From positions 18,894,585-18,958,584 of the forward strand of contig NC_062977.1 of NCBI RefSeq assembly GCF_023078275.1: 64,000 nt of DNA, in the 5' to 3' direction. The stretch's first letter is position 1, and the number at the start of each line of letters is the position of its first letter. This document shows, in pieces, positions 38,374-50,609 of this stretch. This stretch comes from Leguminivora glycinivorella (taxonomy: Eukaryota; Arthropoda; Insecta; Lepidoptera; Tortricidae). Made by a program: the position numbers and the translations under genes. The notes under the pieces were generated by a model. That model worked only from the letters and a program-made list of their open reading frames with translations. It had not been told where the DNA came from and made no database searches.

Positions 38374-41300
38374 ATATTTAGTTACGATCTTACTACACCA
38401 CTATCACCTGGATAATAATCCTAAGTTGATGCTTTGTTTCACATTCAGGGATCCCGTCGGTTACAATGTCATGTCTGTATTTACCCGATGTACGTAATTC
38501 TTTTCTTAAACAAACACAATACACACAATTAAACAAACACGCGCATATGTTCATGATCATGACAGTGTTTACAATTTTATTTGTATTCTTCGCCGAAAAG
38601 GAAAAGCGTGAAAATTGTTTTTATTAACACAATTTTACGGTCGTTATAATGCGAATCACATAACTTAAATCTATTGTGCGGCGAATGAATCACAGCTCGA
38701 CCCCCATTCTTCGCGATAGGCAGTTGGGAAACGGAGGGAAGTCGGTGTCTACTAAATTGCAGTTGCTGGCCTTGAGTCGGTGTATGAGTCGCCACGGCGG
38801 TGGTTTCCGTTTTATAAATAGTTTGCAAAACAAGGTAAACAGAAAATTATTTTTGTGGCCCCACAAATAAGTGATGCGAAATAAAGTCTGCGTAATGAAT
38901 GATTTGTTATTATAATTATGCGGTAAACATGCAACGTTATTAATAATTCGATCAGTATACACTATTTGTCTATAACGTGCGACTATTGCCCTTATAACAC
39001 GATTTGGCGATCGACATTGATTGGCACGCCTCTCAAGTACGTCGTTTGTTGTGTGTAGGGCGAGTCACATGATTCTAACGTGAGAGTGTTTGCTTAAAAT
39101 CTGAGTGCTCTTACGCTGTACAAAACCAGTTTAAATGACCCCTGACTGATAGTACCCTCCCTTTAAATACTCCCGTCTAAAGTGACGTTGCAAAGAGTCG
39201 GAAGGTCTTCTTATATTTGTAAATACAGTAGCATTGGTGCCCTCAAGTCTACTCTAAAGTGCCTTTAATGGATCGCTACGCCCTGGGCGATAAGAGCTTT
39301 CAACTTGTTCGACAAAAATTTTCTTTTTTTGTAAATGTTAGCTCGTTTTGTTGCGGGTCCCCGCTAAAAAAGGGTTACGTTGAAATGCCTCGATGACGGA
39401 AGCATTCACAAGGGGTTGCGTTTTTATGAGTTTTTAAAATGTGCTTCGTTAGATTAGTGGAATCAAACAAAAAATACTCCCCCTATCTCAATTGAGCAAT
39501 GTAAGTCGGATAATTATAATAAAGGCCGAGTATAATATTATCCGGCGTGTTGACACATCGTATAATAGGGATGCGTGTGTCCCTTCATAGTGTCCGTCAC
39601 TATTATGACAGTTTGACGTTTGGACCGAGAGGAGATCTGTGATTTATGTCCCGCACATTACCAGATCAGGTTTCTGTCAATTAGCTAATGTGATGGCTAA
39701 ATCAACATGACGAGATTTACGTCCCATTCATGTTGTCACGCAGCACTGGCTACAGTTTTAAAAAACAATGAACACCTGTACGTTTGCGCCGGTTTATTCA
39801 GGGTACAGGTTTCTTTGTTTGAATAGGTCTTGCGAAAAAAGCCTAAGGAGAACAATAAAACTGTACTTTATGTTCCGTAACGAGATTGCAGCGGTGCCTA
39901 GATTTCAGCCGGGCTGCGGCGCCTGACCGCAGCCCCACAATATTGTGTAGTAATTGCGTCGGAAGTGGGGAAGTGGAGAAATTGGATACTTTGTTTTCGC
40001 TTCGCCCCCTGTCGCAGCCCTCGGCCCGTGCCCTCGCGCTGAAGCCTTTCTAATTATTAGCTTTGTGCACTCTTTGTAAACGCAATATCGTGGAGATTGC
40101 TGATGGATTAGCTCTCAACGAATGGAACAACTAAATACTCGGATACTGTTATTAGTAGTATCGGCTATTTGCAGGCTGTGGGGCACGCAGACTCATCTTG
40201 TAAAGGAAAAAAGAACATACACACCTACTTACTTATAATTATAAATGTGCTGTTAACGAACACTACAGTCCGAACTTTGACCTGGTTTAACTCGTCCCCG
40301 CTTAATTTAATAATTCCAGTGGGTTCTAAATCTCTACATCGCCTTTCGTTTTCCACTTGGCTGGCAGTCCGCGCCTGTCCGTCCTGTGGATTATGCGATT
40401 TAGCCGTTTAAACTGTCGCCCGTGAGTCCGTATTCAAACAGGGGAGGACAGCTGTCACTAATTCGCCGGGGGCTAGCCGAATTCACCACGTCCGGCGCAC
40501 TCGAGTTCACTCGTATTGTTGATGTACAGAGACTCAATTCCATCTACTCATATCCCTTGTTAAAATTGTCGAATCGTTAGGATTACTTTGTCGCCGGTGC
40601 CTTTGCTCGCATGTCACCATTCTATTTGAATATTTGGAGATTTCCCTTAGTACTGTTTGATGTTAAGATATCAAAAGGATTGTTGGTTTGCTATGCGTTC
40701 AGCCTACTATCCAATTGGTTAGGATATCTATTCATCTGTATAAATTAGATAAATTATAAGGGTGACTATTGATCTTTCCATTTTGTGTCGAGTAGGCGTC
40801 GGATTTGGAGCAGCTGTTATTAACTGGAATGATTGGTGGCTGCGATAAGTTACATCAGCATGCATTGATGTCAAATTGCGTTCAGATAGCGACTCCCACT
40901 GGTGTGGCATTCCACGCTAGCACGGGCCGGGAGTGCGGCTCGGCCGCGGCCGGCGCGCCGATCGCTGCGATAACATTGTGCGCGATAGATCGATAAACGA
41001 TAATTCACGCGCACGCGCATCCCACTAAATGTCACTGCTAACCCGATACTATTAATCTGATGACATATCACAACACAACAATATCAGATTACTTCTCAAT
41101 CCTCGCTTCCGTCGTAAAATACGAGGATTCCGCGCTCATTTCGACGCGGTGACGCTAGTTGGCACCAAACTAAGTGCCATTCGTGACCTTGACACTGTTG
41201 GAAACATACGCGGTATCTGCCAGCTTTCATTCACGGGTTAATGAGTTACGCTATGAATACAATAATAGAAACGTTCGGATCCACTGCCTACACGTTCCGA

Positions 41301-42599
41301 TTGCATAGCTATTAAACCTGATTGTCGCCCTAAAATTTGACTATATTTGCATACAATGCATGTTAAATGCCTTATTCAGCCGTTGCAATTTTTTGACGAA
41401 TCGATGCAGAACTAGTAGAGTAATGTTATTTATTACCAATTGGACGAGTAGATTGTGTAATTATGCGATGAAGCGCAATGAACAGCTCTAGTAATTATGT
41501 CGTTTATTTTAAACTGGGAACACATCGCCATCTGGGTTAGCGTATAATGAGTTTAATTGCCAGTTTTACAATTACTCTTAACTTGCGGCGTAGGCTGGCG
41601 CGTAAAATTGTTAGGAGATTACAAAAATAAATTTTAAACGGTTGCTTGTTTAAAGAAAAGTTTGTAGAGATTAATGAGGGTGGGGCTCTAGTTGTTCAAC
41701 AAGCCGTGGACTATTCAGAGCTCATTAGCATCTACAAATTCCACAGCGCGAGAGAGAACGTGGAACCCTTTCTTCTGCCATGTAGTTGGTAAATACATAA
41801 TTAGCTTTGCAACGTTTTCGTTAGTATACCTAAGTCACAGTAGGTGTATAAATTATCAACGACTTTTTCCTTTAATTATGTTTCTTTGTTGCGATTTTTT
41901 AAACAAAATTATATAATTATGTGCGTTTAACTTTTTAACGTTTAGCTTAAAGGTTCCTGAAATCATATTATAGCGTATAGCATAAAATTCCACTTTAGTA
42001 ATTTTTTCTACATGACATTACCAAAAATTCCTCACAGGTCAGCGTCGAGCGGCGTGAATTTTAATTAAAAAACATTACGCTCTCGCGTTTAAGCCTGTCC
42101 AATTTAATGAAAACTAAGGAAAAATTCTCAGATCGTAATCAGCACAGTCACGTGACTGCGGTTGTCGAAAGTAACCTGCGCACATGATTTGTTTCCTATG
42201 AAAGTGTACGCGGACGGAGTCGCGCTCCACATGACATGTAGGCGCGGAGGCGGCGCGCGGGCGGTGCTAGATGAATTTGCATTGTAAACAGGCGGAGCGG
42301 CGCAAACGAAATCATTTGCAACGTCTCGCATGCATTGTCTTAATCATTCCTCTATCCTGTCACACAATTAACGACTCATTCATTCACGTTTGAGGTTAAC
42401 TTGTCACCAATTCGTGGCTTAAAAAGATCAGAATTAATTAAACCGCCTCAACCCACTCTGTTTACAAAACGATCCGTTTCTGTAGTGATTATATTTCCAG
42501 TCGAGTGGTCTCGCGGCTGTCGCGAGGGTGCACTGTAATAAAAGAATGTGTAGAGGCGGAGGGCGCTCGTTACTGCGGCCCTCTCGCTTTGACATCATT
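38374..42599. other. Spacer between LINE and LTR element
   Basis: 4.2 kb without recognisable gene. A CpG-rich patch at 40920-41020 (ggccgggagtgcggctcggc, then gatagatcgataaacg with a DREF-like ATCGATA) and a GC-rich patch at 42220-42290 stand out. Short ORFs on both strands are not coding-like. Confidence 0.5.
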
Positions 42600-42605
42600 A
42601 CATTT

Positions 42606-45600
42606 TGTTAGGTATTGAACATGGGGTAGTTGCGAGATAATATAAATGTACTGGAGGGTGGTTTTAAGCTTAGGCTCGCCAGTCTGTGAATATACGTACT
42701 ACTCACCACACGCCGTCTTTTATTTATCAGTGGCTGACGAGGATTTTTTTTTTTACATTCAACATGTCTGTGGGGAAAATTAGGGAGTTTGACGTGCAAA
42801 GTGGTAGCTGGAGATCATACTGCGACAGGCTGGAGAGCTACTTTGTGGTCAACGACGTGAAGGACGAGCGGAAATTACCGACATTGATTTCGGTAGTGGG
42901 CGAGGCAGCGTACGAATTGATGGTGAATTTATGCAGCCCTAAAAAGCCGGCCGATATGACTTATAAAGAAGTGGTGGAGATAATGAGAAAACATCTACAA
43001 CCGACTCCTTCGGTGCTCGCAGAACGTTTCAGATTTCGTCAGTACCGACAGGTCAAAGGTCAGACGGTGGCGCAGTACGTGGCGGAATTAAAAAAGTTGG
43101 CACGGTTTTGTGAATTCGAAACGGCATTAGACGATAACATGCGAGATCAGTTTGTGTGTGGGTTATCCAGTGATTTGATAAGACAGCGTTTGTTTACGGA
43201 AAGTAAATTAAACTTTGCTACATCATTATCCTTAGCATTATCTCTGGAAGCGGCCGAACGGGATTCGGTGGAGGTCGAGAGGGGAGGCGGCGGCGCAGCC
43301 GCCACTGGATTGACAGCAGAGGCTGCAGCAGTACATCACGTGCGATCGGCACCGGGGGGGTGCATGGCGTGCGGAGATTTCCGTCATGATCAGGCTCACT
43401 GCAAATTTAACACTTATATTTGTAGTAGGTGTAATTTAAAAGGGCACTTGCGTCGCATGTGTCCAGCAATGGCAAATGGAACACGGGCACAGGGTTCTAC
43501 GCCTAGAGGAAGTGCTAAGGGTACCAGGAATTCAGCTGGTTATGGCCGAGGCGGAGCAGGGGCCACGCTCGGGAGCAGCGGAGCGCGCGGTGGTCGCGCC
43601 AGGAACAGCAGCTGGGGCAACTCACGGGTGCACTGGGTGGTGGAAGATGGCCAGCTGAACCCGGAGGAGATACCGTTTGAGGTAGATGAAGGAAGCGAGG
43701 AACCCGTTTACCAGATGAGCCTTGACAAATATAAGCCGGTAAGGATACAAATAATTGTTAATAATAAGTTAATGACCTTTGAAATTGATACGGGTACGGC
43801 TATTACATGTATAAGTAAACAAACATATGACACTTTGTTTAAGGACGTACCTCTAGAGCCATGTAACATGTCCCTAAAATTTTATGATGGTACCGTAACG
43901 AAACCGTTATCAGGTTATATTGTAGGTAATGTACAGTATAAAAATATCAATAAGAAATTGAATTTATATGTCCACCAAAGAGGCACGACCAGTTTGTTGG
44001 GTCGTGAATGGTTGGCTGAATTAGACATTACAATACCTAAACTATTGTCAGGTGAAAATGTTGTCACGACGAATAATGTAAGCTGTGAAGATAACATTTC
44101 TGATGTAATTTCCAGGCATAAGGAAATATTCGATGGGAGCTTGGGTGCGTTCACCGGCGGGCGGGCTCGGCTGCGCGTGCGACCGGACGCAGCCCCCGTG
44201 TTCTGCCGCGCGCGCCCCCTACCGTACGCGCTGAGGGACCGCGTCGACGCCGAGCTCGACGCCATGCTGCGCGCCGACGTCATCGAGCCGGTGGATCACT
44301 CAGACTGGGCCACGCCATTGGTAATCGTAAATAAGCCGGACGGGTCATTACGATTATGTGCGGATTACAAATCCACATTGAATCGCGTTTTGTTAGTTGA
44401 TAAATTTCCGATTCCTAAAATTGAAGATTTATTTGCGCAGCTTAGCGGTAGTAGGTATTTTACAAAACTAGACTTATCACAGGCCTACAATCAAATTATA
44501 TTAGAAGATGACGGTTCTAGAGATTTAACGGTAATAAACACGCACCGGGGATTGTTTAGGTATAAACGCTTAGTATATGGTCTTTCGTCTAGCCCGGGAA
44601 TATTCCAAAGAATTATGAGTAACCTTTTGAATGATATTCCCAACGTGACTTTCTTTTTAGATGATATTTTGATAACCGGGGATACTTTAAACTCACATTT
44701 AGGTAGCCTCCAGCAGGTACTACAGAGATTGAGTAGCAACGGTTTGAAGATAAAAAAACAAAAGTGTTCGTTTCTAGTACAAGAGGTTAAATATTTGGGG
44801 TTTGTGATTGATAAAAACGGGGTAAAGGTAGACGAAGACAAAATTAGGCCGATTTTGAAAATGACGCGACCCAGGAATGTTTCAGAACTCAAGTCGTTTA
44901 TTGGTATGGTAATTTTTTATGGCAAATTCATACAAAACTTGAGCCAAATTTTATCACCTTTATATGAATTATTAAAGAAAAATAGAAAATGGGCGTGGTC
45001 GGTCGAACAGGATAGGGCCTTTAGCATGATAAAAAAAGTATTGAGTGAGGCGCCGGTTTTAGGACATTACGACGCGAACCGAGAGTTGGTGGTCACCTGT
45101 GACGCGGGACCGCACGGGGTGGGGGCCGTGCTGGCCATGCGCGGCCGGCCCGACACCGTCATCGCCTATGCGTCGCGAGCGCTCACGCCGGCCGAGCGTA
45201 ATTACAGTCAAATACACAAAGAGGCACTTGCTATTATATTTTCAGTAAAGAAATTTCACCAATTCTTGTACGGTAGGCGGTTCACGTTAAAAACCGACCA
45301 CAAACCTCTCGTGAGCATCTTTGGCCCGGGTCATGGTATACCTAGTATGACTGCGAGCCGTTTGCAGCGTTGGGCCTTGATATTATCAGCATACGACTTT
45401 GATATAGAATACGTAAAATCGGACGATAACACGGCGGACGCTCTTTCGCGATTAATCGCGGCGCACAAGTTGTCGGGTCCTGTAGATGAGGACGGTCCCG
45501 AACAAACATATTTACATTTTGCTACCGAGGCGATGCTTTTGGATTATAAGACGATAAGTAAAGAGACTCGCAACGATGCATTATTAAGTCGAGTAGTTAG

Positions 45601-47498
45601 CTACATCCGAGACGGTTGGCCCCAAGAGATAGACATACGAGAACTTAAACCTTTTTTTAATCGTAAATCAGAGCTATATACCGAACTTGATTGCATCATG
45701 TGGGGTCATAGGGTGGTGGTGCCGACGGCATGTCGCGAGCGAGTTATGAGGGAGTTGCATGATTCGCATATGGGGATCGTAAAGACCAAAGCGCTGGCGC
45801 GTAGCTATGTGTGGTGGCCCGGCCTGGACGAGGCCGTGGAAGGCATGTGCCGCGCTTGTGCTGTGTGCGCCGCGGTGGCAGCGGCGCCCCCGCGCCACGA
45901 ACCCTGCCCCTGGCCTTACCCAAGCCGTCCTTGGGCTAGGATTCATTTAGATTTCTTAGGACCGGTAGCTGGAGTCAAGTATCTGGTACTCATAGATGCG
46001 TATTCTAAATGGATAGAAATAGCAGAAATGTCAAGTACTACAGCTAAAATACTAATAAGAAAACTGAGAGAATATTTTGCTAGGTTTGGTTTGCCGAAAC
46101 AGATAGTGAGTGATAATGGACCGCCATTTTCTAGTGATGAATTTAAAGTTTTTTGTTCAAATAATAAAATCGAACAGTTGTTTTCAGCACCTTATCATCC
46201 AGCCTCTAACGGGGCCGCTGAAAACGGGGTGAAATTGATCAAACGTGTAATAAAAAAAGCGATGATTCAGAATATGAATATAGATACTGCGTTGAGTAGG
46301 TTTCTATTAATGTATCGTAATACCCCTCATAATACTACAGGCGAGAGTCCCGCTAAGGTTCTTTTAGGTCGAGCAGTGCGTACGCGTTTAGACTGTCTCA
46401 AACCTGATCGCGAACAGAGGGTAATCGACCTTCAACGCCGCCAGCGAGAGGCTGCAGGAGGAACACATCGAGCCTTCGACGTAGGCGATTTAGTATGGTA
46501 TAGACGGTACAATGCAGGGAATTCACAGGGGACGTGGGAAGCTGGACAGGTTTTGGAACGGTTAGGAGAAAGCGATTATACAATAGTAGGTTCATGGGGT
46601 GAAAAAATACATCGACATATAAATCAGCTAAGAAAACGCGATTCACATGGGGAAACTGAGATACCTACATTGAGTAAGAGGGCAGGTTATCCACCGGTTC
46701 AGGCACCTTTGTTCGTCCCAAGCGAGGAGGCGTCGAGTTCGGGGTCGGCGGAGAGTGACAAAAACAGAGTAAACAATCCGCCAGGGGACGCGCGGGCAGA
46801 GCCGGAATCAAACCCGGAACCGGCGCCAGCGCCCGACCCAGACACCGCCGGTGAGCGCATGCGGCCCGATCGTTTGAGGCCCATTGTGAATCCCCCTAGA
46901 CGTTTTGGTTTTGAGGACATCTTTTAGTTATAAGTATTTCTCAAGTTGCATCTATTACAGATTGTAGTGTTTCTTTATTATGATAGGTATGTAAGTCTAG
47001 TCCGTAATTAGTATTAAACAGTTCAATAAATAAATAGGTGTCTAACATCTGTATACCTGGTTTAACTTTGTATAGTTATAAATACGTGGGGGTTAAAACA
47101 AGTTACAATTGCCTCTAGTATTTGTATCTGAATGTTTGTAATAATCTATATAATATATACGATAAACAGACTTAAAAGTTATGTAAAGATTTCCCTTGTG
47201 CCTACCTTACAACTATCAACAAGTGTATGTTTCCAGGTACGTGTGACGTAGGTACCTTCTTTCGTCTATAATTAACATGTAACTAAAAATACCTTAACCC
47301 ATTGTTAACTTGTTTAGTTATAAGGAAAACTTATTAATGACCATAATGAATGCTTATTAATTATCTATATAATTATCCTATAGATTTAGATACTTAAGAA
47401 TTTTATTCTTTTAAGTTAGAAAATAAGGGTGGAGGTGTTAGGTATTGAACATGGGGTAGTTGCGAGATAATATAAATGTACTGGAGGGTGGTTTTAAG
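42606..47498 (+). mobile_element. Ty3/Gypsy-like LTR retrotransposon, intact, 63-bp LTRs
   Basis: LTRs 42606-42668 and 47436-47498 start TGTTAGGTATTGAACATGGG, end GGTGGTTTTAAG and show no difference. The target duplication acattt is at 42600-42605 and 47499-47504. A purine-rich tract (aagggtggagg) precedes the 3' LTR. A TATA-like gataatataaatg lies within the LTR. One long gag-pol frame fills the interior, and ~500 bp of noncoding DNA separates it from the 3' LTR. No env. Length 4893 bp. Identical LTRs, intact ORF and perfect TSD point to a recent insertion. Confidence 0.93.
42764..46927 (+). CDS. Gag-Pol polyprotein of the Ty3/Gypsy-like element
   Basis: Start chosen at aacATGtct (42764), since an upstream in-frame ATG at 42686 adds only leader-like residues. 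1387 codons. Order by residue: gag; two CX2CX4HX4C zinc knuckles at ~200-231; aspartic protease active site DTG at ~342; RT with palm LDLSQAYNQI and FFLDD (second Asp pair at ~633); RNase H with TCDAG (~780), YASRALTPAERNY and TDHKPL; integrase HHCC finger from His ~999, then D,D35E with Asp ~1063, Asp ~1117 and Glu ~1153; and an acidic, Pro-rich tail. No frameshift between gag and pol. RNase H following RT and preceding integrase places it in Metaviridae rather than Copia. Confidence 0.95.
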   Translation: MSVGKIREFDVQSGSWRSYCDRLESYFVVNDVKDERKLPTLISVVGEAAYELMVNLCSPKKPADMTYKEVVEIMRKHLQPTPSVLAERFRFRQYRQVKGQTVAQYVAELKKLARFCEFETALDDNMRDQFVCGLSSDLIRQRLFTESKLNFATSLSLALSLEAAERDSVEVERGGGGAAATGLTAEAAAVHHVRSAPGGCMACGDFRHDQAHCKFNTYICSRCNLKGHLRRMCPAMANGTRAQGSTPRGSAKGTRNSAGYGRGGAGATLGSSGARGGRARNSSWGNSRVHWVVEDGQLNPEEIPFEVDEGSEEPVYQMSLDKYKPVRIQIIVNNKLMTFEIDTGTAITCISKQTYDTLFKDVPLEPCNMSLKFYDGTVTKPLSGYIVGNVQYKNINKKLNLYVHQRGTTSLLGREWLAELDITIPKLLSGENVVTTNNVSCEDNISDVISRHKEIFDGSLGAFTGGRARLRVRPDAAPVFCRARPLPYALRDRVDAELDAMLRADVIEPVDHSDWATPLVIVNKPDGSLRLCADYKSTLNRVLLVDKFPIPKIEDLFAQLSGSRYFTKLDLSQAYNQIILEDDGSRDLTVINTHRGLFRYKRLVYGLSSSPGIFQRIMSNLLNDIPNVTFFLDDILITGDTLNSHLGSLQQVLQRLSSNGLKIKKQKCSFLVQEVKYLGFVIDKNGVKVDEDKIRPILKMTRPRNVSELKSFIGMVIFYGKFIQNLSQILSPLYELLKKNRKWAWSVEQDRAFSMIKKVLSEAPVLGHYDANRELVVTCDAGPHGVGAVLAMRGRPDTVIAYASRALTPAERNYSQIHKEALAIIFSVKKFHQFLYGRRFTLKTDHKPLVSIFGPGHGIPSMTASRLQRWALILSAYDFDIEYVKSDDNTADALSRLIAAHKLSGPVDEDGPEQTYLHFATEAMLLDYKTISKETRNDALLSRVVSYIRDGWPQEIDIRELKPFFNRKSELYTELDCIMWGHRVVVPTACRERVMRELHDSHMGIVKTKALARSYVWWPGLDEAVEGMCRACAVCAAVAAAPPRHEPCPWPYPSRPWARIHLDFLGPVAGVKYLVLIDAYSKWIEIAEMSSTTAKILIRKLREYFARFGLPKQIVSDNGPPFSSDEFKVFCSNNKIEQLFSAPYHPASNGAAENGVKLIKRVIKKAMIQNMNIDTALSRFLLMYRNTPHNTTGESPAKVLLGRAVRTRLDCLKPDREQRVIDLQRRQREAAGGTHRAFDVGDLVWYRRYNAGNSQGTWEAGQVLERLGESDYTIVGSWGEKIHRHINQLRKRDSHGETEIPTLSKRAGYPPVQAPLFVPSEEASSSGSAESDKNRVNNPPGDARAEPESNPEPAPAPDPDTAGERMRPDRLRPIVNPPRRFGFEDIF

Positions 47499-47504
47499 AC
47501 ATTT

Positions 47505-48292
47505 ATTGTCCCACCCCTATCTCGAGCCGCAAAACCTCCGACGCTAAATAAAGCCGTATTCTTCCGACTTAGAACAGTACGTATGTTGAAAACCTCAAAT
47601 TTAGATCACCCTTATCGAAATTTGTCATCTCTATTCTGGCACGGTTGCTCCTTATTCAAATTGGAGTGAGTCAACTTAAGATTGTTAAAAGTTCAGTAGC
47701 TGCGATGTTCTTTTGTGGAAGTTGGTCGTGCCTGCGGCTATAATTCTCCTATTCTGAGATGTTCTGTTATAATTTTCTTACTCAGAAGTTCTTTATAAGT
47801 TATGAATGTGATGATACTTGCGGAAGGAAGAATCAAGAAACTTGTGCTCTGCATATTGTGTTGTAAATACGCTTTCAGCGTTATGTGTGTTTGTAATTTG
47901 TTTCAACACACCATTTATTTTGCTGTGACTAACGTTTTTTAATGACGTAAGCCATACTGAAATGAGTGAAGTGCATATGAGTAGGTAGTGAGTGGACTTG
48001 GGTTCATCAGTTAGGTATTATAAAAGAACATCAGTACAGTAAAAGATTAAAAGAAGGACTGGCAGGGTTACGCTAACTGCTCTGCTTTCGTTGAGTCTCT
48101 TGGTCATTTGCGTTTTCTTTCAAATCGATTACCTCATAGCTCACCTTTTTGCCGAATACTAATTATTCATGCTCACTGAATTGATAATGACTCAATTTGT
48201 ATACCTTCGCATACAACTAAGTTATCTCACCTCAGACGTTTCATACTGTTTCATAGTTACACTAGGCGACAAGCGAGCCGATGACGTGCACG
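47505..48292. other. Unannotated spacer after the LTR element
   Basis: 0.8 kb with no recognisable gene or repeat. Confidence 0.5.
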
Positions 48293-48451
48293 TACAGTCA
48301 ACCAATTGGAACCCTAATAGGACACTCTAAAAGTTCTAAAACCATGTCAAAATGACAAGCAGTAAGAGACTTCTTAAAATCTGATGTAGTGATGTATAAC
48401 GTCACTATGACATAGTTCTACAGTGGCCTAGGTTCCAATTGGTTGACTGTA
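48293..48451. mobile_element. MITE with TIR TACAGTCAACCAATTGGAAC
   Basis: TACAGTCAACCAATTGGAAC (48293-48312) is the exact inverse of GTTCCAATTGGTTGACTGTA (48432-48451). TA at each end suggests a Tc1/mariner TA target. 159 bp, non-coding. Confidence 0.85.
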
Positions 48452-48605
48452 CTTACGTAGTGCATATTTTTATGCGCTAGTCTGGTTGGCTCCGGTCCAG
48501 CATTCTCGCACATTCACGGTTCCGGGCCACGTGGGTGTCCGCTGTTCTGCAGCGTAACGTCAACATGATGAATGCTCCTAGCCCACTATATTATTTGACA
48601 AATCG

Positions 48606-49309
48606 GTTTGCATTGAACGATTTGTATAAGGTCAATTACGGGTGTGGCATATGGGTAAGGGCGTCTGGACTGTCTGCCCATCACATTTGGGCTTGTTAAA
48701 ACAATCGGTGTTCACATATTAGTAGAGTTTATATATTTACCACAAAACGTGTGTCTATACATCCGTGACAATGGGTAATAAGGCCGGATAAACTTATCCC
48801 CGTAGGGCACATTTACCCGTATTGACCTTAATTAAGTAGTGTAAGCCAGAGTTCACTGTGTTGTGACCAAATTGTCACGAAAATTTACTTATTAAATAAC
48901 GCTGTCTTGGGTTACTTTCTCAACTAGGAGAACTAAGTAGATGTACGTAAACACATAGTTTGCATTGAACGATTTGTATAAGGTCAATTACGGGTGTGGC
49001 ATATGGGTAAGGGCGTCTGGACTGTCTGCCCATCACATTTGGGCTTGTTAAAACAATCGGTGTTCACATATTAGTAGAGTTTATATATTTACCACAAAAC
49101 GTGTGTCTATACATCCGTGACAATGGGTAATAAGGCCGGATAAACTTATCCCCGTAGGGCACATTTACCCGTATTGACCTTAATTAAGTAGTGTAAGCCA
49201 GAGTTCACTGTGTTGTGACCAAATTGTCACGAAAATTTACTTATTAAATAACGCTGTCTTGGGTTACTTTCTCAACTAGGAGAACTAAGTAGATGTACGT
49301 AAACACATA
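48606..49309. repeat. Perfect 352-bp tandem duplication
   Basis: 48606-48957 and 48958-49309 both run from gtttgcattgaacgatttgt to gtacgtaaacacata and I find no difference between them. Non-coding unit. Confidence 0.95.
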
Positions 49310-50057
49310 GTTTTTATAGTAATGGCAAGAACGATATAGTAATACGGGACTGAGAAAGCCCATATAAAAAAGCGTACCCCTGAAATGTATAGGCTTTTTA
49401 GGCTTAAAACTAGATGGCGCTGTTTCATGGCCTGGAAGTGGTCAAAATCATTTTTTCCTTAAATATTTTTGCGTGTTTTTGTTTCCTATAAGAACATATA
49501 ATGACATATTTCTTTATTTTAATATCATGATATCATGTCAACACACATTTTGAACAAAATAAATTTGTAGGCATCATCAATGTAGTTATGCTAGTATTTA
49601 ATAGGTGGCGCTAAAAAATCGGGGTACGATTCTTAGTATGAAGATTGCAAATCCTATATAAATAATCCTTGGTAATGGTAAGTAGGTAGGTCTGTATACT
49701 TTTGATATAAAAATATATATATAATATACTTAATAAATAATCTTCGTTGTGACACAAGTTAACTTGTTTATAGGAAACTAGAAACTACTAGCATATTACG
49801 GCCACAAATGCATAATGCAAGAGGAAATAATAAAATATCTTGGACAAAGTGACATTCACTGTAAAGTGCCTAATGTTTCATGCTTTGACGCTTACTCCCT
49901 CGGATATTTATAACTTATTCCAAGGCATATGTTCATTTAAGTATATGGCCTGCAAATGACGTGTCTCTGATTGAAATAACTAATTTTACGAATGTCCTTT
50001 ACAAATGATTTAGCGCTGAATATTTTAAACATTTCTGTCTTTAATATTGTAATTCAA

Positions 50058-50168
50058 GGCACCTTTGGATGAGATTAGCCCAGGACCGGGATAAGTGGCG
50101 TTCACAAAGGGAGGCTTATGCTCAGCAGTGGGCGATTAACGGCTGAAATGATGATGATGATGATGATG
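50058..50168 (+). mobile_element. Very short RTE-type LINE insertion with 12-bp TSD
   Basis: Only the last 24 codons of the LINE ORF (50066-50140: WMRLAQDRDKWRSQREAYAQ, then QWAING and stop) and an (ATG)n tail remain. It is flanked by attgtaattcaa at 50046-50057 and 50169-50180. The RDKWR-REAYAQQW ending is typical of RTE-clade ORF2 in insects. It is a severely 5'-truncated copy made by target-primed reverse transcription. Confidence 0.88.
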
Positions 50169-50307
50169 ATTGTAATTCAATTGACTCGGAGTATGATTAT
50201 CGTTCGGTTCGATATTTTTTGTGTCGATGTTACTGTATTTAATAATTAAAAAAGATAGATGTAGACATATTTTATAACATCTTCGTTTTTAAATTTAAAT
50301 CTAACTT

Positions 50308-50483
50308 AATAACCTAACCACAAAATTAAAATTTTGAAACAACCCCCGACCGTGACATAGTGGACCGATTTTCATGAAACATGGCTAAGAACACTCCCGA
50401 CTAACTCAGCTTTCAGACAAAAAAAACTAAATTAAAATCGGTTCATCCGTTCGGGAGCTACGATGCCACAGACAGACACACAC

Positions 50484-50564
<81 letters not shown>

Positions 50565-50609
50565 TCAAACTTATAACACCCCTTCGTTTTTGCGTCGGGG
50601 GTTAAAAAC
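50308..50609 (-). mobile_element. GTCT-microsatellite-bearing element, copy on minus strand
   Basis: Outer end aataacctaaccacaaaatt, body ccgttcgggagctacgatgc, a (CAGA)n run of ~100 bp (50465-50562), inner end cgtttttgcgtcgggggtta. A well-known type of moth repeat in which a tetranucleotide array lies inside a conserved frame. Chance ORFs across the array are meaningless. Confidence 0.8.

Noticed and set aside
43915..46920. Several minus-strand ORFs of 70-133 codons
   Set aside because: Antisense shadows of the gag-pol frame.
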